A stretch of 64,000 nucleotides of DNA from Nostoc sp. T09 (GCF_002154695.1 NZ_MTAV01000121.1:1-64000); one strand, 5' to 3'. Counted from the stretch's first letter, positions 54,123 to 63,856 are shown. Made by a program: numbers and translations. The notes: generated from the sequence alone by a model not told the origin.

Positions 54123-55868
54123 CTAGAAAGTAAAGGTGGTACGGAGAGTACCTACGTAAATCGTGTCGTTTCTGTCGTTATGCTCGGGATTGAAGATCAC
54201 CAACAAAGCTGGGGTGACAGAAATATTATCACTTAGTGTCATTCTGTACTGTCCTTCTAGGTGATAGGAAGTACCTGCATCTTTCTGCTCTACACCGTTA
54301 GTAGCTCTAACGTCACTACTTGTTACTTTAGGTGGTTGACCAAATATAAAACCAAGTACATTACCCTTTTTGCCAAAGTCTTGGAGAGCAGCGGTAACGC
54401 CCCAGTAGAAAAGGTCTGCATTATTACCAGGGTTGACAGTGTAGCTAGTTAATGGTGCTCCACCAGCAGGGTTAGCAACAGTTGACGTAACAGCCGCACT
54501 GTTCGCAGCTTCGGCGTTACTATAGCCTACCCAACCAGAAAAAGTTAACTGAGTACTAGGTTTGAAGACAGCTTCAAAACCGTAATGGTTAGCGGAAGTA
54601 GGAACATTACCAAAGGGTGTACTTGCCAAGTTACTACCTGTAGCTTCAAACAGGTTTACACCACCAAGATTATTTTGAAAGGATCGGACGTAAGTTAATC
54701 CCAAGTTAAGTGTCTTGCTGGGTTGGAAAGCTATCTGAGCCAAGGCTGCATAGTTACCGTCAGTTAGACCTGCGCTCTCCACAGGACTACTAGCGGTGTT
54801 AGTCCGACCACCAGCTAAGTAACCTACAGACGCACTTAATGCTCCATTGGGATTAAAGGTTATGGTCGCACCCGCGCCACCTTGCCCTTGTCTGTAAATG
54901 GGGCTGAATCGACCATAACGGGAAATAGACCCCTTGGCGCTGCTAGCAAAAACAGGGTTGAAGCTGTTAGTGTTTTCCCAAAACTCACCATTGTTGGCAT
55001 CAACCTTGACGCGTAAAGCATCGCTCAAGTTGAAAGCATAGTTGATTTTATCTATGGCAACGCTATTGGGATTAGTATCAAATCCGTCATATGCCAGACG
55101 GGTCATGTTGGTACCCGTGGAAGCAGCGCCATAAATAGCGTTGCCGTTATTGAAAACATTCCCTGCTTGCAAACGGATTTGCAATTGATCCTTACCAGTG
55201 AAGCTGCTGAGCAAGTTTAGACGAACTCGGTCATTAAAAGTTATGTTACTGTCTAAATTTCTTCTTGGAACAATTCCAGCTGGATCGTTGATCAGCGTCC
55301 GGGAGCCAATGGCTTGATCGTCGCCAAAGGAATCAGATACGCTGAAAATCGCTTCACCAACCAACTTAGTAGTAGTAGAGAACTGATTGGCTTCTAGTTC
55401 AGCAGTACGGGCTTCTAAGGCATCCACACGACCGCGTAAAGTAGCTAATTCAGCCGCAAATTCTTCTTGTAAGCGCTGTAAGGTAGCTAAATCTTGTTTA
55501 GTTACCAGGTCACTGGTAGCTGTTGCAATTAACTCGTTAACTCTGTCTAAACAAGCATTCAAACCAGCAGCGAATTCATAACGCGTTAAGGCACGGTTAC
55601 CACGATAAGTACCGTTGGGATAACCTGCAATACAGCCATAGCGCTCAACCAAGGATTGTAAAGCCTGAAATGCCCAGTCTGTAGGCTGTACATCCGAAAA
55701 TTGTGAAACGGATGTAACCTGATCCATGCCGCTAGAGTCCTGCGACAACTGAGTAACAGGGGTTACCTGTTCGTTAGCTTCAGCAGCCAAGCTACTATTA
55801 GCAGCCAAAAATGTAGTAGCAACAACAAGTGGGCCGATCTTTATAAGATCCCAGAATACTTTTGTCAT
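54123..55868 (-). CDS. SLH-domain outer-membrane porin (iron-uptake porin type)
   Basis: A 581-aa protein with a signal peptide (about 1-28), an S-layer-homology domain (FSDVQPTDWAFQALQSLVER, NGTYRGNRALTRYEFAAGLN), a coiled coil (about 115-160) that spans the periplasm, and an OprB-like beta barrel ending in Phe (VGTLRTTFTF). These are the abundant cyanobacterial porins anchored to peptidoglycan; some transport iron. No Fur box is obvious upstream. Confidence 0.9.
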   Translation of the reverse strand: MTKVFWDLIKIGPLVVATTFLAANSSLAAEANEQVTPVTQLSQDSSGMDQVTSVSQFSDVQPTDWAFQALQSLVERYGCIAGYPNGTYRGNRALTRYEFAAGLNACLDRVNELIATATSDLVTKQDLATLQRLQEEFAAELATLRGRVDALEARTAELEANQFSTTTKLVGEAIFSVSDSFGDDQAIGSRTLINDPAGIVPRRNLDSNITFNDRVRLNLLSSFTGKDQLQIRLQAGNVFNNGNAIYGAASTGTNMTRLAYDGFDTNPNSVAIDKINYAFNLSDALRVKVDANNGEFWENTNSFNPVFASSAKGSISRYGRFSPIYRQGQGGAGATITFNPNGALSASVGYLAGGRTNTASSPVESAGLTDGNYAALAQIAFQPSKTLNLGLTYVRSFQNNLGGVNLFEATGSNLASTPFGNVPTSANHYGFEAVFKPSTQLTFSGWVGYSNAEAANSAAVTSTVANPAGGAPLTSYTVNPGNNADLFYWGVTAALQDFGKKGNVLGFIFGQPPKVTSSDVRATNGVEQKDAGTSYHLEGQYRMTLSDNISVTPALLVIFNPEHNDRNDTIYVGTLRTTFTF

Positions 55869-56015
55869 TGTTCTTTTTCTCGCTCACACCTAACTAATTC
55901 ACTCTAATGTAAACTTCCCAAAAATTTTGAAATTGGGGAATCTACTTATTAAGTCAACAATGATTTTACCAAACTTAATTGGTAATTCTTACAAGCAAAC
56001 CAAGACTATATTACC

Positions 56016-56624
56016 CTATTTTGTGATGACTTTATTAGGTAAGCGAAGAATCATCCGTCGTTTATTACGCAAAATTTGCCCTTCTTCTTCAAATTGCTGT
56101 AAAAGTCTTGTTATGGTTACTCTTGTCGTATTTAAAACTTCAGCTATTTCTTGATGAGTCACATTTAGGGCAAGCAGTTTGCCATCTTCTACTTCCCGAC
56201 CAAATTTTTCACTTAACCATACTAAAAATTGCCACAAGCGTTGTGATATAGGTTTACGATGTACTATACTTAGCAATTCCTCCGCTTGTTGAATGTGGGA
56301 CAATAAAGCGTCTATATCTTGATGCCAAAGCTGAGGTGGCACAACACTCACTTCCACGCTTGTTAAAGATTCAATTTGGTAGGGTTTGATTTTAGATAAG
56401 GGATAGCCAATGATATCGCCTGGTCCCCAATAACCAAGAGTAATAAATGTTCCATCTTCACTCCAAGTTAAGGTACGAACGGCTCCCCGCTCAATTCGCC
56501 AAAGTACTTCACTCCGGAGTGGAATTACCTCTCTACGAGTAAATATCCTTTGAGGTAACTGTCCATTTACTATGAAATTATTTAATTTAGTAGAAGATTC
56601 TGCGGTAGGACTTGGGGAATACAT
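56016..56624 (-). CDS. CRP/FNR-family transcriptional regulator
   Basis: A 202-aa regulator with a cNMP-binding-like N-terminal beta roll (about 20-105) and a CRP helix-turn-helix (LNVTHQEIAEVLNTTRVTIT, RLLQQFEEEGQI). I cannot place the phosphate-binding cassette of cAMP receptors, and it is shorter than NtcA. Not assigned to a named protein. It is upstream of the porin on the same strand, 148 bp away, and could regulate it. Confidence 0.82.
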   Translation of the reverse strand: MYSPSPTAESSTKLNNFIVNGQLPQRIFTRREVIPLRSEVLWRIERGAVRTLTWSEDGTFITLGYWGPGDIIGYPLSKIKPYQIESLTSVEVSVVPPQLWHQDIDALLSHIQQAEELLSIVHRKPISQRLWQFLVWLSEKFGREVEDGKLLALNVTHQEIAEVLNTTRVTITRLLQQFEEEGQILRNKRRMILRLPNKVITK

Positions 56625-57781
56625 TCAGATATAGGTTTGATGGAGTAGAAATGCTTGAATGCTCGAAGAATAGCCGAGATTACTTTGATACTTGATTAAT
56701 AAATTATAAGGTTTGGGAAAATTAGTTCAGAAGTTTTTTTTACTATGGATAGTTATAGAAATTCTACTCAACAAAAATATTCAATGATAAAATAAATGAT
56801 GGCTGTTTTGGGTTAATTATTTATAGTAATTTTAAAATTTAAGACTAAGGATGATTTCATTTTTAATTATAAATCTATAAATCATTTGCATAAAAGATTA
56901 AAGTCATTGGAATATCTGATTCTGAATATAGATATTAGTTAATAGTAGTCCGGACATATGAGTCAATTTAAATTATTTAGTTTTGTTTAGAATTGAATTA
57001 GTAGATTATTTTTGCGTTGACTAGGTTGATTTAATTAAAAGTTAACTAAAATCTTCATACTTAACTATATTGGGTGAAGAAAATTTCTTGTTTGGCATAC
57101 TTTAGCAAAGTTAAAAGGATTTACTGATATTTTTAGCTAAAACTAAGTATTACTTTTGACAAAATTGTTAAACTTTTTAGAATAGAAATCTGTTATGCTC
57201 CATACATTTCTCTACTTAAATAACTCTCAGATAATATAAATAAATAAGACTAAGTATTTTTTAAGTAGAACCCCTGATTCTTGCTTATCTTTTACTAGCT
57301 TGTGATCTTGCTTTGATTATGTTAAATTACATGTACTTTTTTATACAAAATTTTATCAACTTAATATTGATCTCCTTGAACTTTTTTTCCTAAACATAAA
57401 GGTATCCAAACAGTCATACTTATCATTCTGACTGCGCAAGAAGTATCACTGTGTTATTTTGGCTTAACTTTAAATTTGAAAGTTTAAGAATAGGTAAGCT
57501 TTTAGTGAAATGTATGCGACTTCACTAATTTTTCATTTGATATTTTGCTTTTATAGTCGATATTCCGCCAGTATCGTAAAAAGTTATAGTAATTGAAACT
57601 CTCAGCTATCAATGCTTTCAGCGATTATGATGCTTTAAGCAAGCTCTGTGAAATATTGAGTTGAAAAAGAAATACTGATGTTTTGGCGTGTGCTGCTGTG
57701 ACTAATAGGCCAGCAAAGCATACCTAAGGATTGGCTATTAACCAATTCCCAAGCCCTGATTTTAGGATTTAGCAGTTTTAA
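56625..57781. other. 1.16-kb AT-rich gene-free region
   Basis: There is no frame above chance and no RNA gene. The sequence is very AT-rich. A small inverted repeat (ATTGG/CCAAT) lies near 57732-57752, downstream of phoU. I see nothing else. Confidence 0.45.
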
Positions 57782-58450
57782 TTAGGAACGTTGACCAGTA
57801 ACAATATATGCTACTCGTTGACCAATGTTAGTGGCGTGATCTGCCATGCGTTCTAGGCAGCGAATTGCCAAGGCTAAAAGCACAATTGGTTCTACTACGC
57901 CAGGAACATCCTTTTGAAAAGCTAAAGTCTGATAAAGGCGTTCATACGCATTATCAACAACATCATCTAATCGCTTAACACTTCGCCCGCCAGCTTCATC
58001 CAAATCAGCTAAAGCCACTAAACTAGTAGCTAACATAGCCTGAGCGTGATGGGACATAATTGCAATCTCTGGTAAAGACGCATGAGGCGGGTAAGGAAAA
58101 ATTTTAATCGCAATTTCAGCAAGATCTTCAGCGTAATCCCCAATCCGTTCTAAATCTCGCACTAGCTGCATAAAAGCACTCAAGCAACGTAAATCTTGTG
58201 GCGTAGTTGCTTGCAGTGTCATGATTGCCGTACAGTCTGACTCGATTTGTCGATAAAAGCGATCAATTTTTTTATCTAACTGCGGAAGCGCCTCAGCTGC
58301 TGTTAGATTGCGGGAAAATAAAGCTTGGTGGCTGAGACGAAACGATTGTTCCACCAAAGCTCCCATGCGTAAGACATCACGCTCTAAGCGCCTAATAGCG
58401 CGCGCCAGCTGGGGTCCATCGGGATTGGGGCTATAAAAGACAGCTTTCAC
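57782..58450 (-). CDS. phoU: phosphate signalling regulator PhoU
   Basis: A 222-aa protein made of two three-helix PhoU repeats: RRLERDVLRMGALVEQSFRL and LRCLSAFMQLVRDLERIGDY ending EDLAEIA in the first; LDDVVDNAYERLYQTLAF and RCLERMADHATNIGQRVAYI in the second. The E(R)xGDxA-type metal sites are present. It restrains the SphS kinase when phosphate is ample. GTG 58450 starts 29 bp after sphS; third gene of sphR-sphS-phoU. Confidence 0.93.
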   Translation of the reverse strand: MKAVFYSPNPDGPQLARAIRRLERDVLRMGALVEQSFRLSHQALFSRNLTAAEALPQLDKKIDRFYRQIESDCTAIMTLQATTPQDLRCLSAFMQLVRDLERIGDYAEDLAEIAIKIFPYPPHASLPEIAIMSHHAQAMLATSLVALADLDEAGGRSVKRLDDVVDNAYERLYQTLAFQKDVPGVVEPIVLLALAIRCLERMADHATNIGQRVAYIVTGQRS

Positions 58451-58479
58451 ACTTGTATTCTCAAACGTGAAGATATTTT

Positions 58480-59811
58480 TTAACTATAGTCTTGGCTTGA
58501 AGTATTTGCCATTACTTCCGGAAGTTGTACTTGTATCCATGCTCCACCAGTTTCGGGGTGATTCATAGCTTTGATTAAACCACCGTGGGCAAGAACAATT
58601 TGCCTGACTATTGCTAAACCTAAACCACTACCAACAATTGTAGTTGTGGAATTATTATCTTGTACTGAATCCCGAGTCCGTGCTTTATCTCCTCGGTAAA
58701 AACGCTCAAAAACATGGGGTAAATCTGTTTCTGAAAATCCAACTCCGGAATCAACGATATTGATTTCTAGGGTCGGAGAAGTAGGATTGCCCTTATGGGT
58801 ATCTTTTGCCGATAAAATTTTGGCTTGGACTTGAATAGTTGTACAAGGAGGACTGTATTTAATACTGTTGTCTAGCAAGTTGAGAAAAACTTGGTACATC
58901 CGGGAGCGATCTGCTTTAATCCAGAAAGATTCTGGTCCAGAATAGTTAAGATTGAGATGCTGCCTTTGTGCCAATGGTTCTAAAGTTTCCCAAACAGATG
59001 CAATTAGCGATCGCACTTCCATTGCTTCAGGATGAAGTTGGATGCTTGGGTCTGTTTCCATTTGAGTAAGATCTAACCAACCTTGTACCAAGTTGATCAA
59101 GCGATCAACTTCTTGCATGAGGCGGTTAACCCAACGATTTAAAGGTGGTTCTAAACGGTTTTGTAAAGTTTCCACAACTAAACGAATTGAAGTCAGTGGT
59201 GTTCTAAGTTCGTGTGCTAAATCCGAAAAAGAACGATCTCTGACTTGATTCATATCTAGCAGGGGTTGGCGATTTTCTAAAAATACTCCCACTTGCCCTT
59301 TATGTAAGGGAAAGCCAGATGCTCGTATAGTCAGAGATTTTATTTCTAACATTGCTGTTGCATTCTCACAAGAAGGGTGAAACACCCACTCTTTGACTCG
59401 TGGTTGTTGGCAATCACGAGTTTGCTCAATTAAACGGTCAAGTTCATAAGAACGCACTAATTCCAGTAACAACCGCACTTGTCCTGGTTGCCATCTCTCC
59501 AGATATAATATCTCCCGAGCTTGCTGATTGCACCACAGCAGTTGATTTTCTTCATCTACCTGCAAATATCCCAATGGTGCAACATCTAGCAGTTCTTGGT
59601 AAGTTTCCAGTGACTGCTGTAAATCCTGCCGTTGCTGCTTCACTAACGCAATTTCCTGCCGTAAATGAGGAATCAGCGGCAGTATTACCTTAGAAGAGTG
59701 AGAATTTAAAGGTTTGAGTACTCGCTCCAGGTAGCGGTCTAGTTGAACCTGTTGCCAAATCCAAAACCCAACGCCTACTGCTAAACCCAAACAAAATCCC
59801 AATAAAAGCAT
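58480..59811 (-). CDS. sphS: phosphate-sensing histidine kinase SphS
   Basis: A 443-aa kinase. A hydrophobic N-terminal helix (about 1-20) anchors it, followed by a PAS domain (about 70-170; PLGYLQVDEENQLLWCNQQA), HisKA with FSDLAHELRTPLTSIRLVVE (His about 201), and HATPase (NLLDNSIKYSPP, DSGVGFSETD, GSGLGLAIV). The PhoR-like layout and neighbours sphR and phoU identify it as the sensor for phosphate starvation. Confidence 0.9.
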   Translation of the reverse strand: MLLLGFCLGLAVGVGFWIWQQVQLDRYLERVLKPLNSHSSKVILPLIPHLRQEIALVKQQRQDLQQSLETYQELLDVAPLGYLQVDEENQLLWCNQQAREILYLERWQPGQVRLLLELVRSYELDRLIEQTRDCQQPRVKEWVFHPSCENATAMLEIKSLTIRASGFPLHKGQVGVFLENRQPLLDMNQVRDRSFSDLAHELRTPLTSIRLVVETLQNRLEPPLNRWVNRLMQEVDRLINLVQGWLDLTQMETDPSIQLHPEAMEVRSLIASVWETLEPLAQRQHLNLNYSGPESFWIKADRSRMYQVFLNLLDNSIKYSPPCTTIQVQAKILSAKDTHKGNPTSPTLEINIVDSGVGFSETDLPHVFERFYRGDKARTRDSVQDNNSTTTIVGSGLGLAIVRQIVLAHGGLIKAMNHPETGGAWIQVQLPEVMANTSSQDYS

Positions 59812-59864
59812 TTAAGTCATTAGTTTTTTGATAACAAGTAAAAACTAACAACTATCCTAAGCAA

Positions 59865-60617
59865 TTATCCAAATCGATAGCCAAAACCTCTGACAGTCAC
59901 AATGTACTCTGGACGACTAGGATCTAGCTCTAATTTTTCCCGCAACCAACGGATGTGAACATCTACAGTTTTGCTATCTCCAACAAAATCTGGTCCCCAT
60001 ACTTGATCCAGCAATTGTTCGCGCGACCATACCCGACGGGCATAACTCATAAACAGTTCTAGAAGCCGAAACTCTTTGGGTGACAGACTCACTTCTTGAC
60101 CGCGAACCAGCACGCGACACTCTTGAGGATTCAAGCTGACATCTTTATACTTTAATACGGGTAGTTGCGGCAATGTGCTGAAACGCTGGCGGCGAAGTAA
60201 AGCACGGCAACGAGCAACTAACTCCCGCATACTAAAGGGTTTGGTGAGATAGTCATCTGCTCCCACTTCTAAACCCAGAACACGGTCAGTTTCACTACCT
60301 TTGGCACTAAGCATCAAAATTGGTACTGGGTTTCCTTGATGGCGTAGCAAGCGACAAATATCTAAGCCATTGATCTGCGGCAGCATCAAATCAAGGATGA
60401 CCAAGTCAAAGGAAACTTCTCCTGAATTCGGTTCAAAACTTTTGAGATATTCTACAGCCGATCGCCCATCAGTAGCCGTAACTACTCCATAGCCTTCTTC
60501 TTCCAACGCTACCACTAGCATTTCCCGTATTAGTTCTTCATCTTCTACTACTAGAACGCGGCTGGTTTGCCCTATATCCGCTTTGGCAGAAAACTTGGTT
60601 GATTCGCTGGTATACAT
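59865..60617 (-). CDS. sphR: phosphate response regulator SphR (PhoB-like)
   Basis: A protein of about 250 aa: receiver (VLVVEDEELIREML, phospho-Asp in DLVILDLMLPQING, Lys in YLTKPFSMRE) and an OmpR/PhoB winged helix (LSPKEFRLLELFMSYARRVW, SREQLLDQVWG, DVHIRWLREKLE). It binds Pho boxes such as the one at 37470-37499. ATG 60617 (MYTSEST) is preferred over TTG 60653. First gene of the operon. Confidence 0.92.
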   Translation of the reverse strand: MYTSESTKFSAKADIGQTSRVLVVEDEELIREMLVVALEEEGYGVVTATDGRSAVEYLKSFEPNSGEVSFDLVILDLMLPQINGLDICRLLRHQGNPVPILMLSAKGSETDRVLGLEVGADDYLTKPFSMRELVARCRALLRRQRFSTLPQLPVLKYKDVSLNPQECRVLVRGQEVSLSPKEFRLLELFMSYARRVWSREQLLDQVWGPDFVGDSKTVDVHIRWLREKLELDPSRPEYIVTVRGFGYRFG

Positions 60618-60836
60618 TGAGATCACAAAAGTTTGGGTCTGTACTGCTATCAAGTCGATGACTGAATCAATTATCGAGCCTCAGTGCATTTAAGCCTTCA
60701 AGCATAATGCTCTACTTGATAAAATGTAACATTCATCACAGAATCTTACATATTATAAATCACTACGGCTACAAGCAGATAAGAGCGTTTTTGAGAGAAG
60801 GAAATATTGAATTTTTGTATATCCGCAATTCCTGCT

Positions 60837-60889
60837 TGACAATAGCGAAACTAGTTGAGTATATTTTCTATAGTACATAAGTACTATAA
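60837..60889 (+). promoter_or_regulatory. lfiA promoter with palindrome at the start site
   Basis: TTGACA (60837-60842), an 18-bp spacer and TATATT (60861-60866) form a strong sigma-70 promoter about 220 bp before lfiA. A perfect palindrome with arms TATAGTAC/GTACTATA (60870-60889) overlaps the expected transcription start, an operator-like position. Confidence 0.7.
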
Positions 60890-61090
60890 ACTAAAGAAAG
60901 CTTTCCCATTGAAACAAGCGGACACTTGTGTAGATAGTTATTAGGGATTTTAAGTGTCTGTTGATTTTTTGTTTCAGTATTTGCACTGCGTGAAAAACGC
61001 ATATTTACAGGCTACTCTGATGTCTGCATAGGTAAGTCTTGGTATGGCTTGCTACTCACTACATTGTTGCATGTTTAAAGGAGTTGGAAG

Positions 61091-62074
61091 ATGACTACAG
61101 TTGCAGTCAAAGACAGCAAACAACAAATAGTACAAGCATTTCAACAAATTATTGCAGAAAGGAAAAAATTAGATTCAAAAATAGCTACGAAACAAGAAGA
61201 AGCAGCAAAGGCAAAAAACCAAGAAATTCTGGTAGCTGCTTCTACATACACTGTTGATAGTATTGTTAAAGGTTTAGCAGATTTACAATTAGAGTTTGGT
61301 GGCATTGTCAATGCCCTATCTGAAAAATTAGCTCAAGAAAATTCTAAATTAGATGAATTAAACCGAGCTATAGAAATTGCCAATCAGCAGTTACAAGAGC
61401 TTCAGCAGATCAGAATTGTAGCAGACGCTTTAGATATTTTAAATCAAGAACATCAAGAAAAATTAAAAATTTTAGAACAAGAAATTGCCAGTAAGCGAGA
61501 AGCTCTTGAGAAAGAAATTACCACTAGGCGTAAAGAGTGGCAAAAAGAGCAAGCAGAATACGAAGAAGCACTACAAGCTTATAACGATTTATTAGTTAAA
61601 CAACGCACCTCAGAAGCAGAAGAGTATCAATATAAGTTAGAAACAACTCGAAAAATAACTACAGATGCATATGAGGCAAGAAAACGCAACTTAGAACGGG
61701 AAATACAAGAAAACACTCAACAGAAACAGAAAAACTGGGCTGAACGTGAAAAAATCCTCACTGAACGTCAACCTTTGTTTACAGAATACGAGAAAAAAGT
61801 AGCAGCATTTCCTACCGAGTTGGAAGAAGCAGTTAAGAAAGCCAGAGAAGAAGCAATTAAAGAGACAAGTCAAAAGGCTAAAGTCGAAGCTGATTTGTTT
61901 GAGAAAGAGTGGGAATCTAGCAAACAGAGTTATGAATTAAAAATTCAATCTTTAGAAGAAACTATTCAAAAACAAACTCAGCAAATTGAAGGAATTTCTG
62001 CTCAACTACAAACTGCGTTGAAACAGGCGCAAGACTTAGCAATGAGAGCTTTTGATAGTTCTAATACTAAATAA
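61091..62074 (+). CDS. lfiA: coiled-coil filament protein, LfiA-like
   Basis: A 327-aa protein that is nearly all coiled coil (heptads from about 75 to 320, rich in Glu/Lys/Gln). A short globular N terminus contains STYTVDSIVKGLADLQLEFG. No membrane segment. Anabaena Alr4504 and Alr4505 (LfiA/LfiB), which co-polymerise and maintain filament shape, lie next to the sphR gene as I recall; the same context holds here. A ribosome site AAAGGAG (61077-61083) precedes ATG 61091. It shares a body plan with the next gene. Confidence 0.75.
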   Translation: MTTVAVKDSKQQIVQAFQQIIAERKKLDSKIATKQEEAAKAKNQEILVAASTYTVDSIVKGLADLQLEFGGIVNALSEKLAQENSKLDELNRAIEIANQQLQELQQIRIVADALDILNQEHQEKLKILEQEIASKREALEKEITTRRKEWQKEQAEYEEALQAYNDLLVKQRTSEAEEYQYKLETTRKITTDAYEARKRNLEREIQENTQQKQKNWAEREKILTERQPLFTEYEKKVAAFPTELEEAVKKAREEAIKETSQKAKVEADLFEKEWESSKQSYELKIQSLEETIQKQTQQIEGISAQLQTALKQAQDLAMRAFDSSNTK

Positions 62075-62141
62075 TGATTAATTAGATGATGACAATTTTA
62101 ATTGTCTTGATAAGTGAATTTTGAAATCATGGAGATTTGTT

Positions 62142-63221
62142 GTGGTAGTTAAAAAACCAACTGATAAGAGCACTAAAGCTGAGATCCTTCAAGCTTATGA
62201 AGAGTTAGCAAAAGAGACAGCAGCCGTTAAAACACAACTGAATCAAGCACTGAAAGAAAACCAATCTGTTGCTAAAGAGAAGCCCAAATTAGAGCCAACA
62301 ACTACTATGAATCCACAATCTACTGTTCAGCAAAAGATGAATTATACAATTGAAAGCTTGGCTAAAATTCAGTTAGGCTTTGGTAGTGCGGCCAATGAAT
62401 TATCCGAACAGCTAACTACGCAAGCCTCTAAATTAGCAGAAATTAGAGAAAATGTAGAAAAGGAAGTAGAACAGCTAAAGCAACTACATAATTTAGAAAT
62501 ATCTGAAGATATTTTGGATACTTTAATTACTAACTATGAAGATAATTCTAAAAACTATCAAGAAGAGTTTAGTCAGCAGAAAGAAGTATTATTACAAGAA
62601 ATAGATGATCAAAGGAAAACTTGGATAAAAGAACAAGATGAAAGTAACAGATTAATCAAAGAAAGAGATGAAAATCTCAAAAAGACTCGACAAAGAGATG
62701 ATATTGAGTATAAATATAATTTAGAACTGCAACGGAAGTTAGCAAAAGATGAATACGAACAGCAGCAAAAAGAATTAAACAAGCAATTAGAAGAATTTCA
62801 GCAAGAAATAGAGAAAGAGTGGGCTGAACGCGAAAAAATAATTGCTGAACGCGAAAAACAATTTGAAGAATATAAAGCTAAGGTAGAAGCATTTCCAAAA
62901 GATAAAGAAGCTGCTCTCAAAAAAGCAACAGAGGAAGGTAAGGGCATTGCTTACTATCAAGCTAAAATAAAATCAGATTTATACAGTAAAGAAGTAGAAG
63001 GGCAAAAACGTTTTTATGAACAGAGATTGCAATCTTTAGAACAAAATATTACTAATCAAGATACTCGCATTCAAAACCTTTCTAAGCAACTTGAATCTGC
63101 CCTCAAGCAAGTTCAGGATTTAGCAGTAAAAGCTATTGAAGGAACTGCAAATGTAAACTCATATCAAGCAATTAAAGAAATAGCCTTAGAACAAGCAAAA
63201 AGTCAAGTGAAGAACAAATAA
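62142..63221 (+). CDS. lfiB: coiled-coil filament protein, LfiB-like
   Basis: A 359-aa coiled-coil paralogue of the preceding protein. Matching parts are YTIESLAKIQLGFGSAANEL with YTVDSIVKGLADLQLEFGGI, EKEWAEREKIIAEREKQFEE with NWAEREKILTERQPLFTEYE, and QLESALKQVQDLAVKA with QLQTALKQAQDLAMRA. Start GTG 62142 is preferred because GGAG (62131-62134) lies seven bases upstream; the TTG at 62121 has no ribosome site. It is 67 bp after lfiA, so probably one operon and a heteropolymer partner. Confidence 0.75.
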   Translation: MVVKKPTDKSTKAEILQAYEELAKETAAVKTQLNQALKENQSVAKEKPKLEPTTTMNPQSTVQQKMNYTIESLAKIQLGFGSAANELSEQLTTQASKLAEIRENVEKEVEQLKQLHNLEISEDILDTLITNYEDNSKNYQEEFSQQKEVLLQEIDDQRKTWIKEQDESNRLIKERDENLKKTRQRDDIEYKYNLELQRKLAKDEYEQQQKELNKQLEEFQQEIEKEWAEREKIIAEREKQFEEYKAKVEAFPKDKEAALKKATEEGKGIAYYQAKIKSDLYSKEVEGQKRFYEQRLQSLEQNITNQDTRIQNLSKQLESALKQVQDLAVKAIEGTANVNSYQAIKEIALEQAKSQVKNK

Positions 63222-63244
63222 GCTAATTGTATTTTCCAAATAAA

Positions 63245-63276
63245 TGTAGAGATGTAACTAGAGTTACATCTCTACA
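63245..63276. terminator. 14-bp perfect hairpin after lfiB
   Basis: Perfect 14-base arms (63245-63258, 63263-63276) with loop TAGA; the core is GTAGAGATGTAAC. No T run follows on the plus strand. On the minus strand it is followed by TTTATTT and could also end the small gene at 63322-63438. Confidence 0.65.
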
Positions 63277-63321
63277 AAATAAAACAGGATTTTTATATTT
63301 ATCAAAAGTCTTGATGCAGAG

Positions 63322-63438
63322 TTAGTTGTCTCTTTTAGGCGGAATACCATTATTTATCGGTTTTTTTCTGCTTGCTGCTTGATTAGCTATATTTTTATTA
63401 TTTGATGATTGCTGAGAATTATTTTGTGTGTTGGACAT
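63322..63438 (-). CDS. small protein, 38 aa, NNG-P motif
   Basis: ATG 63438 to TAA 63322. The product is Asn/Gln/Ser-rich and then basic: it begins MSNTQNNSQQSSNNKN and ends SRKKPINNGIPPKRDN. It shares the pattern RKxPxNNGxP.K with the small protein at 63673-63798. A hairpin lies 46 bp downstream. No membrane helix, family unknown. The shared motif in two independent frames supports it as real. Confidence 0.6.
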   Translation of the reverse strand: MSNTQNNSQQSSNNKNIANQAASRKKPINNGIPPKRDN

Positions 63439-63565
63439 AAGACTAAACCTGTGAATAATTTATTTATCTATGTTTTAAATCTACATAGTGTGCAGCTAAA
63501 TCTCCGGAAATTATTTAAATACTTTATATTCAAGAGAATTCAAAACAGTTAAAAAATAGGTATTC

Positions 63566-63599
63566 AAAAAAATAGAGACGCTATAACTTTACGTCTCTA
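63566..63599 (-). terminator. terminator after small gene 2
   Basis: Arms TAGAGACG (63573-63580) and CGTCTCTA (63592-63599); the minus strand runs into seven T. It lies 74 bp past the stop at 63673. Confidence 0.78.
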
Positions 63600-63672
63600 A
63601 AACAGAGGAAACCCATTATTTTTATTTAAAAAGTTTAAAAATTAAATTCTCAAAAATTCAATAACCAGACAC

Positions 63673-63798
63673 TTAGTTTGTATCATCCAATTTTTTAGGC
63701 TGCTGTTGATTCTCAGGCTTTTTGTTGCTGTTGAATCTGATAGCACCAGGCTCAGTTTTGGCTGGCTTGCCATTGTTGGGAGGTTTTCGACGAGCCAT
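63673..63798 (-). CDS. small basic protein, 41 aa, NNG-P motif
   Basis: ATG 63798 to TAA 63673. It begins MARRKPPNNGKPAKTEPGAI and the second half is rich in Asn/Lys/Gln. The N-terminal RRKPPNNGKPAK resembles the C-terminal SRKKPINNGIPPK of the neighbouring small protein. A strong terminator follows. Very basic and probably disordered; it could bind nucleic acid or an acidic partner, but no function is known. Confidence 0.62.
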   Translation of the reverse strand: MARRKPPNNGKPAKTEPGAIRFNSNKKPENQQQPKKLDDTN

Positions 63799-63856
63799 AG
63801 AAACACAATCTTTGATAGTTAACTCTCTACAAATTGAACTACAGGAGTATAAATTA

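Noticed and set aside
57055-57100. Possible Pho box upstream of the phoU side (TTAACTA words)
   Set aside because: The repeats do not keep the 11-bp period and no gene starts nearby in the right orientation.
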